This document shows positions 1 to 6,160 of a stretch of DNA of 17,224 nt, piece after piece. Location: positions 1-17,224 of the forward strand of contig JAEZAD010000355.1 of NCBI GenBank assembly GCA_023430565.1, read 5' to 3'. Below the pieces are notes generated by a model, which worked only from the letters and a program-made list of their open reading frames with translations, was not told the DNA's origin and ran no database searches. The translations under genes and the position numbers were made by a program. Position 1 is the stretch's first letter; every line of letters begins with the position of its first letter. Origin of the DNA: Verrucomicrobiota bacterium. Lineage in GTDB: Bacteria; Verrucomicrobiota; Verrucomicrobiia; Opitutales; Opitutaceae.

Positions 1-568
1 TCAACCGCCGCACGCCCCGCACACTCGCATCCTCACTGGCCGCATCCACCACCGCACCTTTGCGAACCACGTTATCGACCACGATGGCCCCACCGGCGCG
101 CGTCAGCCGCAGCGCCGATTCGAAATATTCCGCCAATGACGCCTTGTCCGCGTCGATGAAAACAAAATCGAACGCCTCCGTTTTCTCCTTCGCCAGCTCC
201 GCGAGCGTGGTCAGCGCCGGCCCGACCCGTAGCTCGACCTTTCCGCTCACGCCCGCGCGCTCGCAGTTCGCCCGCGCCACCTCCGCGTGCTTCTCTTCCA
301 GTTCAAGCGTCACGATTCGTCCTCCTGCCGGCAGCGCCCGCGCGAGCCAGATCGTGCTGTAACCGCCGAGCGTCCCCACTTCCAGGATACGGCGCGCTCC
401 CATCATCCGCGCCATCAGTTGCAGCAGTTTCCCCTGCAGCGGCGACACAGCGATCGCCGGCAACCCCGCCGCCTCGCTCGCCGCCAGCGCCGCCTCGAGC
501 CCCGGATCGCCCGTCAACACCCTCTCCGCCGCATACCGATCCACCGCCGCCCACATCTCGGGATTCAT
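1..568 (-). CDS. SAM-dependent O-methyltransferase (C-terminus cut by window edge)
   Basis: This is a class I SAM-dependent O-methyltransferase of the catechol/caffeoyl-CoA type (PF01596 family), which transfers a methyl group to a hydroxyl of a small, usually aromatic, acceptor in the cytoplasm. Reading the minus strand from the ATG at 568 gives 189 residues open to base 1; family members are about 220 aa, so roughly 30 residues are missing. Visible motifs are the SAM-binding EVGTLGGYSTIWLA (about 63-76), the acidic end of the next strand (TLELEEKH, 87-94), the metal-site region FIDADK (137-142, D139 and D141) and the second metal pair VVDNVV (163-168, D165, N166). The ATG at 556 is an alternative start; neither has a clear ribosome binding site, only GGGG directly before the 568 ATG. 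Codons are mostly G-ending, as in the other minus-strand genes. The acceptor substrate cannot be told from the sequence. Confidence 0.9.
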   Translation of the reverse strand, partial: MNPEMWAAVDRYAAERVLTGDPGLEAALAASEAAGLPAIAVSPLQGKLLQLMARMMGARRILEVGTLGGYSTIWLARALPAGGRIVTLELEEKHAEVARANCERAGVSGKVELRVGPALTTLAELAKEKTEAFDFVFIDADKASLAEYFESALRLTRAGGAIVVDNVVRKGAVVDAASEDASVRGVRRL

Positions 569-660
569 CCCCGAATGCTACTCATTCACCGCCGACGCGA
601 AAGCGTCCTCCGCGACATAGCCCCTCCTCTCATCGCTTCCGCGCCGCTCCATCAGCCTCC

Positions 661-687
661 TTGCGCTTTCTGCGCCTTTTTACGGCG
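661..687 (+). repeat. Short periodic CTTnnGCG motif
   Basis: The leader just before the VOC gene has three imperfect units ending in GCG: TTGCG, CTTTCTGCG and CCTTTTTACGGCG. Similar arrays with 8-10 bp periods lie at 8117-8153 and 12295-12320. It may be a low-complexity dispersed intergenic motif. Nothing else is visible in the 133-bp spacer between the O-methyltransferase and the VOC gene. Confidence 0.4.
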
Positions 688-701
688 ATCCCGTCACCCC
701 T

Positions 702-1088
702 ATGGAAAACCCACCCCCGCCCCCGCCCATCGGATCCGTCATGTGGATGGATCTCACCGTCCCCAACGCCGACCAGGTCCGTGATTTCTACGCCAAGGTC
801 GCCGGCTGGAAAGTCGAAGCCTTGGACATGGACGGCTACAGCGACTACGTCATGAAATCCGCCGCCGGCACCGCCGTCGCCGGCATCTGCCACGCCCGCG
901 GCGAAAACGCCACCCAGCCCCCGCAGTGGCTCATCTACATCACCGTCGCCAACCTCGACGAAAGTCTCCGCGCCTGCACCGAACTCGGCGGGAAACTCCT
1001 CGTCGCTCCCCGCGAAGCCGGCCCGTCGAAATTCGCCGTGATCCAGGACCCCTCCGGCGCCGTCGCCACCCTCTTCCAATCCTCCTAG
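702..1088 (+). CDS. VOC family (glyoxalase/bleomycin-resistance fold) protein
   Basis: A 128-aa cytoplasmic protein of the vicinal oxygen chelate superfamily. It has the two expected beta-alpha-beta-beta-beta halves. The first starts at about residue 12 with VMWMDLTVPNADQVRDFYAK and continues into GWKVEALDMDGYSDYVM. The second starts at about residue 74 with WLIYITVANLDESLRACTELGG and ends with the family's typical DPSGAVATLFQ. Length is normal for a single-unit VOC protein, which usually dimerises. The usual metal-ligand histidines are not obvious at the first-strand position, where WMDLTV has Asp rather than His, so metal use and reaction are open. The ATG at 702 follows a leader without a Shine-Dalgarno sequence. 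The TAG stop is followed within 4 bp by a strong hairpin. Function beyond the fold is unknown. Confidence 0.85.
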   Translation: MENPPPPPPIGSVMWMDLTVPNADQVRDFYAKVAGWKVEALDMDGYSDYVMKSAAGTAVAGICHARGENATQPPQWLIYITVANLDESLRACTELGGKLLVAPREAGPSKFAVIQDPSGAVATLFQSS

Positions 1089-1091
1089 ATG

Positions 1092-1114
1092 GAGCCCGGC
1101 GTCCCGCCGGGCTC
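1092..1114 (+). terminator. Post-stop GC hairpin (dispersed repeat type, possible terminator)
   Basis: A perfect 10-bp inverted repeat, GAGCCCGGCG and CGCCGGGCTC with a 3-nt loop, begins 4 nt after the TAG of the VOC gene. There is no T-tract, so it is not a textbook intrinsic terminator. The sequence closely resembles the hairpin at 16156-16177 behind another + gene, which suggests a dispersed element that may end or protect transcripts. Confidence 0.55.
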
Positions 1115-1223
1115 GATCATCCCGCGACGTCCCCCGCGATCCCCGATCGCTCCGCGCGCCGCCGCCGCCTGGCGTTTGCACGCCGCCCGAAAACTTCCCC
1201 GCCAGCCTCGCGTCTTTCTTCCC

Positions 1224-3707
1224 ATGCCCCGCCTCGCGCTCACGCTGTTCTTCACCCTCGCCACGTTCGCCGCGGCCGCCCAGCCCTCGCTCGAACTCAG
1301 CAACCGCGGCTACTTCACCTCGCGCGGCTTCGACCTCCTCGTTTTCAGCAACGTCTACGACGGTCTCTTCAGCGACGCGAAAATAGCCGGCATCGAGCTC
1401 ATCCACCACGGCATCCGCACCGCCACCAACGGCGACGTCCGCCTCAGCCCCACCCCCGGTCAGTGGGACGCCGTCCCGCAACTCGTCGAACGCCGCGTCG
1501 ATCCCGCCACCCGCCGCATCGAAGCGCACCTGCGGTATCCACAACACAACTTCGACTTCACCATCGTCGTCGAAGCCCGCGACACCGGCGCCGTCCTCGC
1601 CGTCGAACTCGCCCAACCGCTCCCACCCGCCCTCGCCCATCGCGCCGGCTTCAACCTCGAGTTCGTCCCCTCCGCCTACTTCCGCCGCACCTTCCTCATC
1701 GACGACCGCAGCGGCAACTTTCCCCTCCATCCCGCCGGCCCCATGACCCGCTCCCCCGAAGGCGAATTGCACCCCGCCCCGCTCGCCACCGGCCGCACCC
1801 TCACCCTCGCGCCCGAAGACCCCGAACGCCTCGTGCAAATCACCACCACGCGCGCCGACACCGAACTCGCCCTCTTCGACGGCCGCAACCTCGCCCAAAA
1901 CGGCTGGTTCGTCGTCCGCACGCTCATCCCTCCCGGCCAAACCGGCCGCGTCGTCGAATGGACCCTCACCGCCAACACCCTCCCCAACTGGACCCGCCCG
2001 CCCGTCATCGGCCGCTCCCAAGTCGGCTACCACCCCGCCCAATCCAAAATCGCCGTCCTCGAACTCGACCGCCACGCGCCGCCTCAACCGCACGCCCCCG
2101 CCCGTCTCCTCCGCCTCCACGCCGACGGCTCCGCCACCGACGCCCTCGCCGCCCCCGTGAAATCCTGGGGCGAGTATCTGCGTTATCACTACGCCACCTT
2201 CGACTTCTCCGCCGCCCGTGAGCCCGGCCTCTACGCCATCGACTACGCCGGCACGCGCACCGCGCCCTTTCGCATCGCCGCCGACGCCTACGCCGACATC
2301 TGGCACCTCAGCAACGACGTCTACCTCCCGGTCCAGATGGACCACATGTTCGTCAACGAAGCCTACCGCGTCTGGCACGGCGATCCGCATCGCGACGACG
2401 CCCGCCAGGCTCCCATCGATCACGAACACTTCGATCTCTACCGCCAGGGCCCCACCACCGACACCCGCTTCGCCCCCGGCGAACATATCCCCGGCCTCGC
2501 CGTTGGCGGCTGGCTCGACGCCGGCGACTTCGATATCCGCACGCAAACCAACTACCTCGTCCTCCAAAAACTCGTCCTCACTTGGGAGCGTTTCGCGCCG
2601 CGCCGCGATCAAACCACCATCGACCAAACCCGCCGCTTCGTCGACCTCCACATCCCCGACGGCACCCCCGATTACCTCCAGCAAATCGAGCACGGCACGC
2701 TCCAACTCGTCGCCCAGTTCCACGCCGTCGGCCACGCCCTCAACGGCATCGTCGAACCCGACCTCGGTCAATACACCCACCTCGGCGACGCCGCCTCGAA
2801 AACCGACGGCCTCATCTTCGACCCCGCGCTCCCCGCCGGCACCGCCAACGGCACCCACAGCGCCACACCCGACGACCGCTGGGCCTTCACCAACAAAACC
2901 TCCGCGCTCAATTACGGCTCCATCGCCGCCCTCGCCGCCGCCAGCCGTGCCCTCCGCGGCCACCGCGACGAACTCGCCGCCGAATGCCTCGAAATCGCCA
3001 CACGTGTCTGGGACGAAGAACACTCGCGCCCACCCCTCCTCTTCCGCCACGGCAACACCACCGGCGGCCGCCTCGAAGACGAAGAGTTTCACGCCGCCAC
3101 CGAACTCCTCCTCACCACTCGCGATCGCCGCTACGCCGAACGCACCGAAGCCCTCTGGCCCTCCGTGCAGGACCGCCTCGTCCTCCACGCCGGCCACGCC
3201 ATCCGCGCACTCCCACACCTGAGCCCCGCCTTCCGCGAACAACTCGCCGCCGCCGCCCGCGCCTTCGCCGACGAAGTCCGCGAACTGAAAAAACAAAACC
3301 CTTACGGCGTCCCCATCACCACCGGCGGCTGGGCCGGCAGCTCGCAAGTCATGCGCTTCGCCACCGCCGCCTACCTGCTGCATCGCGAGTTTCCCGATCT
3401 CGTCGACGCCCAACCCGTCTTCGACGGCCTCCATTATATCCTCGGCCGCCACCCCGGCCACGATCTCTCGCTCGCGTCCGGCGTCGGCACGCAGTCCAAG
3501 GAAGTCGCCTACGGCGCCAACCGCGCCGACTTCTCCTTCATCCCCGGCGGCGTCGTCCCCGGCATTCTTATCCTCAAACCCGACTTCCCCGAAAACCGCG
3601 AAGACTGGCCCTTCCTGTGGGGACAAAATGAATACGTCGTCAACAGCGGCCCCGACTTCACCTTCCTCGCCCTCGCCGCCCACGACCTCGTCACTTCATC
3701 GCCCTGA
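1224..3707 (+). CDS. Secreted glycoside hydrolase family 9 protein with N-terminal Ig-like and extra beta domain
   Basis: An 827-aa exported enzyme of the GH9 (cellulase/endoglucanase) type, which hydrolyses beta-linked glucans or related polymers by inversion. I start at the ATG at 1224 because it opens a signal peptide (hydrophobic 4-19, probable cleavage near AAA-Q20); the same frame is open upstream through the hairpin at 1092 but that stretch does not look like protein. Domains: about 20-258 is a beta-rich region not part of core GH9; 261-351 is the CelD_N-type Ig-like domain (IGRSQVGYHP through EPGLYAIDYAG); about 352-823 is the (alpha/alpha)6 catalytic domain. Catalytic features are VGGWLDAGDFD (427-437, general base among D432/D435), YGANRADFSFIPGG (763-776) and NEYVVNSGPDFTFLALAA (802-819, E803 as likely acid). 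Codons are strongly C-ending. There is no Shine-Dalgarno sequence. Substrate is not determined; neighbouring exported enzymes suggest plant-wall glycans. Confidence 0.9.
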   Translation: MPRLALTLFFTLATFAAAAQPSLELSNRGYFTSRGFDLLVFSNVYDGLFSDAKIAGIELIHHGIRTATNGDVRLSPTPGQWDAVPQLVERRVDPATRRIEAHLRYPQHNFDFTIVVEARDTGAVLAVELAQPLPPALAHRAGFNLEFVPSAYFRRTFLIDDRSGNFPLHPAGPMTRSPEGELHPAPLATGRTLTLAPEDPERLVQITTTRADTELALFDGRNLAQNGWFVVRTLIPPGQTGRVVEWTLTANTLPNWTRPPVIGRSQVGYHPAQSKIAVLELDRHAPPQPHAPARLLRLHADGSATDALAAPVKSWGEYLRYHYATFDFSAAREPGLYAIDYAGTRTAPFRIAADAYADIWHLSNDVYLPVQMDHMFVNEAYRVWHGDPHRDDARQAPIDHEHFDLYRQGPTTDTRFAPGEHIPGLAVGGWLDAGDFDIRTQTNYLVLQKLVLTWERFAPRRDQTTIDQTRRFVDLHIPDGTPDYLQQIEHGTLQLVAQFHAVGHALNGIVEPDLGQYTHLGDAASKTDGLIFDPALPAGTANGTHSATPDDRWAFTNKTSALNYGSIAALAAASRALRGHRDELAAECLEIATRVWDEEHSRPPLLFRHGNTTGGRLEDEEFHAATELLLTTRDRRYAERTEALWPSVQDRLVLHAGHAIRALPHLSPAFREQLAAAARAFADEVRELKKQNPYGVPITTGGWAGSSQVMRFATAAYLLHREFPDLVDAQPVFDGLHYILGRHPGHDLSLASGVGTQSKEVAYGANRADFSFIPGGVVPGILILKPDFPENREDWPFLWGQNEYVVNSGPDFTFLALAAHDLVTSSP

Positions 3708-3773
3708 CCTCCGGCCCCCGGCCCAAACCAACCCGCCCCCACTTCCACCGCGCACACGAACACCGCGCCCGCC

Positions 3774-3796
3774 CTCCGTGTCTCCTGCCTCCGTGG
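3774..3796 (+). repeat. CTCCGTG 15-bp-spaced direct repeat
   Basis: CTCCGTG occurs at 3774 and again as CTCCGTGG at 3789, separated by TCTCCTGC. The arrangement resembles the short dispersed intergenic repeats of the CTCnGTGnnTCnGTGG type that I recall from many GC-rich environmental genomes; that comparison is from memory. Confidence 0.4.
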
Positions 3797-3849
3797 TCCA
3801 ATCCAACTCGCGCCACCTTTCACCCACCCCCCTCCGCCCGAAAACAAAT

Positions 3850-3921
3850 TGTCACTTAATAGGTGACATCGGCCCCCGCCTTCCCCCTGCGCCTGCTCAA
3901 ATTGTCACCTATTAAGTGACA
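3850..3921. repeat. Paired 19-bp palindromes, pair 1 (53-bp spacing, inverted copies)
   Basis: Copy a, TGTCACTTAATAGGTGACA, is at 3850-3868. Copy b, TGTCACCTATTAAGTGACA, is at 3903-3921 and is its exact reverse complement. Each copy is itself a palindrome of two 9-bp arms around one central base, with one imperfect pair. Both are preceded by AT. The spacer is 34 bp and GC-rich, so start-to-start distance is 53 bp, about five helical turns. The pair ends 99 bp before the esterase ATG. It could be a double operator for a dimeric regulator or a REPIN-like mobile palindrome pair. Confidence 0.85.
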
Positions 3922-4020
3922 TCTCCCACGTCCAAACCTCGCGCTTGCACGGCGGCCGCTCGAGGTCGCAGGATCGAATTCCCTCCACGCGCGTCCTGCG
4001 CCGCGAACACGTTTCCCACC

Positions 4021-5022
4021 ATGCCCCTGCGTCCTCTCGCCATCACCCTGTTCGTCTCCCTCCTCGCCGGCGTCGTCTTCGCCGCCGACCCCGCGCCGGC
4101 GGCCTCCGCCGAACGCAAACCCGGCGACTACCCGCTCACCGCCGACTCGCTCGTCCAGGAAGGCGTCCCGCCAGGCAAGCTCGAAGGCCCGTTCGAATTC
4201 AAGAGCGCCAACTTCCCCGGCACCGTCCGCCGCTACTGGATCTTCATCCCCGCCCAATACACCGGCGAAACCGACGCCAACCTCCTCGTCTTCCACGACG
4301 GCCAGCGCGCCACCAATCCCAACGGTTCCCTGCGCATCCAAAACGTCCTCGCCAACCTCATTCACAAAAAGGAAATCCCCGTCACCCTCGGCCTTTTCAT
4401 CACGCCCGGCCACATCGGCGACAGCTACCCCGACGACCTTGGGATGAGCAACCCCAACAACCGTGCCAACGAATACGACGCCCTCAACGACTCCTACGCC
4501 CGCATGATCTGCTGGGAATTCATCCCCATGCTCAAGAAGTCCTACAAGATCACCGACGACCCCGAACGCCGCGCCATCGGCGGCACCAGCAGCGGCGCCA
4601 TCTGCGCCTTCACCACCGCCTGGGAATACCCGCACCAGTTTCACAACGTCATCAGCATGATCGGCAGCTACGTCTCCATCGGGTATCGCCCCGCCAAATA
4701 CGGCGAACCGATGAAACCCGGCGGCGACCTCTACCCCACGCTCATTCGCAAGAATCCGATCAAACCCCTCCGCATCTTCCTCCAGGACGGCTCCAACGAC
4801 CTCGATAACGACCACGGCAACTGGTTCCTCGCGAACCAGCAGATGCTCTCCGCCTTCGAGTTCGCCAACACCGCCGCCGACCGCCGCAAGATCGACGGCC
4901 CCCGCTACCGCGTAAAACACGTCTGGGGCGACGGTCACCACTCCGACGCCCACGGCGGCCAGCTCCTCCCCGACATCCTCCGCTGGATGTGGGGCCCGCA
5001 GGAGAGCGCCCAGAGTAACTAA
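4021..5022 (+). CDS. Secreted alpha/beta-hydrolase esterase (PF00756, esterase D / Fes / CE1-like)
   Basis: A 333-aa exported serine esterase. I chose the ATG at 4021, which opens a signal peptide (hydrophobic 6-20, cleavage near VFA-AD at 21-22); the frame is open back to 3916 but would begin inside the palindrome. The mature protein shows the PF00756 pattern: YWIFIPAQY (72-80), LLVFHDGQ (88-95), NEYDALNDSYARMI (150-163), nucleophile elbow GGTSSGA (187-193, G-T-S-S-G with S190), probable acid loop LQDGSND (254-260) and the C-terminal His region GDGHH (303-307). The family includes feruloyl and acetyl xylan esterases and enterochelin esterases; a role in removing ester side chains from plant polysaccharides would fit the nearby GH9 and apiosidase-like genes, but is inferred. 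The palindrome pair about 100 bp upstream may take part in control. No Shine-Dalgarno sequence is visible. Confidence 0.88.
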   Translation: MPLRPLAITLFVSLLAGVVFAADPAPAASAERKPGDYPLTADSLVQEGVPPGKLEGPFEFKSANFPGTVRRYWIFIPAQYTGETDANLLVFHDGQRATNPNGSLRIQNVLANLIHKKEIPVTLGLFITPGHIGDSYPDDLGMSNPNNRANEYDALNDSYARMICWEFIPMLKKSYKITDDPERRAIGGTSSGAICAFTTAWEYPHQFHNVISMIGSYVSIGYRPAKYGEPMKPGGDLYPTLIRKNPIKPLRIFLQDGSNDLDNDHGNWFLANQQMLSAFEFANTAADRRKIDGPRYRVKHVWGDGHHSDAHGGQLLPDILRWMWGPQESAQSN

Positions 5023-5024
5023 TC

Positions 5025-5150
5025 TGGAAAGCGGGAAATCAGGAACGAACCAGACCTCCCACGGCCATCCCCTCGCCCCCTTCCGTTCCAGAGTTCCTGA
5101 GTTCCAGATTCCTTCTTCTCCGTTCCCTTCCCCCGCTTCCCTGCTTTCCA
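5025..5150. repeat. Convergent spacer with TTCC-rich repeats and an outer inverted repeat
   Basis: TGGAAAGC at 5025-5032 is the exact reverse complement of GCTTTCCA at 5143-5150, and the sequence just inside the arms also partly matches (GGGAA against TTCCC). Between them, from about 5088, runs a tandem-like series of TTCC units spaced about 8-10 bp (TTCCAGAG, TTCCTGAG, TTCCAGAT). The element fills the gap between the two convergent genes. No T-tract terminator is evident. Confidence 0.45.
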
Positions 5151-5154
5151 CATT

Positions 5155-6060
5155 CTATTTCGTCCCGCTCTCCTCGCGCTCCGCCGCCAGCGCCGCCCGA
5201 AACGCCCTCTCCTGCCCCTCCACCGCCGCCCGCCACCCCTCCGGGTCGACCAACACCTGCGCCGCCGGCTCGCCTTTCTCCAATCGCGCGAACTTCTCCG
5301 CCATCGCAAACTGCCCGCCATGCGGCGCGAGAAAGATGTCGCAGCGCATCGCCTTCAGCCGCCCAAACGTCCTCTCCAAGTCGTCCGCAATCCCCGGATA
5401 CGCCGCGTCCCGCCCCGTCAACCGCGTGCCCGGATTGATCGACGCGCTGCTGAAGAACACCACGCGATAACTCCGCCCGCCATCCTCCACGTCCATCGTC
5501 CACGTCGTCGCTCCGCGCGTGTGCCCCGGCGTCACGTGCGCCGTCAGCCGCACCCCGCCCAGATCCACCGCCTCTCCGTCCTGCACCACGGCGTCCACGT
5601 TCACCGGTTCATACGCCACCAAATCTTTCGGCATCGGAATAAAATCCTCCGCCCCGCCCGACTCGAGCACCCGCGCATCCGCCGCGCTCGCCACCACCTT
5701 CGCCCCCGTCAGCCGCTGCAGCGCCGCATGCCCTCCCGTGTGATCGATGTGCGCATGACTGCTCAGGATCAGCTTCACGTCACCCATCTTGAACCCCAAC
5801 TCCTCCACCCCGCGCGCGATGATCGGCACCGTCTCCTCGAAGCCTGAATCGAGAATCACATGCCCCTCCGGCGTCGTGATCAGATACGAGCTCACCCCGA
5901 TCGCCCCAACGTAGTAAAGATTCCCGATCAAATGCCGCGGCGGCACCGGCGCCTTCCACGCGTCGAACATGTTCATCGTCGCCGACCGGTCCAACGGCTG
6001 CGCCGTCGCCGTCACACCCGCCATTGCCGCCGCCAACACCGCCATGATCCGAAGCTTCAT
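5155..6060 (-). CDS. Secreted metallo-beta-lactamase, subclass B3-like
   Basis: A 301-aa exported zinc hydrolase resembling subclass B3 metallo-beta-lactamases, which open the beta-lactam ring including that of carbapenems. The ATG at 6060 starts a signal peptide (about 1-20, cleavage near ATA-QP); a GTG one codon upstream is possible. The zinc motif is SHAHIDHTGG (101-110) with H102, H104, D106 and H107; H180 in VTPGHTRGA and H247 in LAPHGGQ complete the B3-type ligands (Zn1: H102, H104, H180; Zn2: D106, H107, H247). FFSSAS (202-207) occupies the place where B1 enzymes have a Cys ligand, and Ser here is a B3 hallmark. The early GNLYYVGAIGVSSYLI (46-61) also fits B3 enzymes. Related secreted MBL-fold enzymes include lactonases, so antibiotic hydrolysis is likely but not proven. 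It is convergent with the esterase and divergent from the apiosidase-like gene, sharing a 100-bp promoter gap. Confidence 0.85.
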   Translation of the reverse strand: MKLRIMAVLAAAMAGVTATAQPLDRSATMNMFDAWKAPVPPRHLIGNLYYVGAIGVSSYLITTPEGHVILDSGFEETVPIIARGVEELGFKMGDVKLILSSHAHIDHTGGHAALQRLTGAKVVASAADARVLESGGAEDFIPMPKDLVAYEPVNVDAVVQDGEAVDLGGVRLTAHVTPGHTRGATTWTMDVEDGGRSYRVVFFSSASINPGTRLTGRDAAYPGIADDLERTFGRLKAMRCDIFLAPHGGQFAMAEKFARLEKGEPAAQVLVDPEGWRAAVEGQERAFRAALAAEREESGTK

Positions 6061-6160
6061 CACCCGAACCGAACACCCGTTTCGTTCGAGTCAATCCTGC
6101 CGCTCACCCAAATCCCTTTCGGCGATTGCGCTCCGCTCTCCGCCCAATTCTCTTCCGCCC

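Larger units (their letters stand above)
3708..4020. other. 313-bp intergenic region between GH9 and esterase genes
   Basis: This spacer holds a CTCCGTG-type direct repeat (3774-3796) and the paired palindromes (3850-3921). From 3922 to the esterase ATG lies about 100 bp of mixed sequence with no clear promoter box. No small protein gene or RNA gene is evident. The + strand is very C-rich before the palindromes. Confidence 0.6.

Noticed and set aside
1089..1223. An upstream extension of the GH9 reading frame by 45 codons.
   Set aside because: The ATG at 1089 lies at the foot of the post-stop hairpin and the translation is Pro/Arg-rich; the signal peptide starts at 1224.
630..3683. A 1017-codon open frame on the minus strand opposite the GH9 gene, and similar long frames at 6104-8308, 12233-13543 and 15155-16201.
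   Set aside because: Their translations are Gly/Glu/Val/Ala-rich low-complexity mirrors of C-ending + strand codons, without motifs. High GC and codon skew remove antisense stops.
3850..3921. The palindrome pairs as a CRISPR array or as intrinsic terminators.
   Set aside because: There are only two units per locus with inverted orientation and unrelated flanks. The one-base centre gives a poor hairpin loop, no T-tract follows, and there are no cas genes.
3952..3981. NotI-, XhoI- and EcoRI-type recognition sites within 30 bp, resembling a cloning polylinker.
   Set aside because: The surrounding sequence runs without break into the esterase leader and gene, the order does not match a vector linker that I recognise, and GC-rich sites are frequent in this DNA.
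3916..4020. An upstream extension of the esterase reading frame by 35 codons.
   Set aside because: It would start within the palindrome and put hydrophilic residues before a clear signal peptide at 4021.
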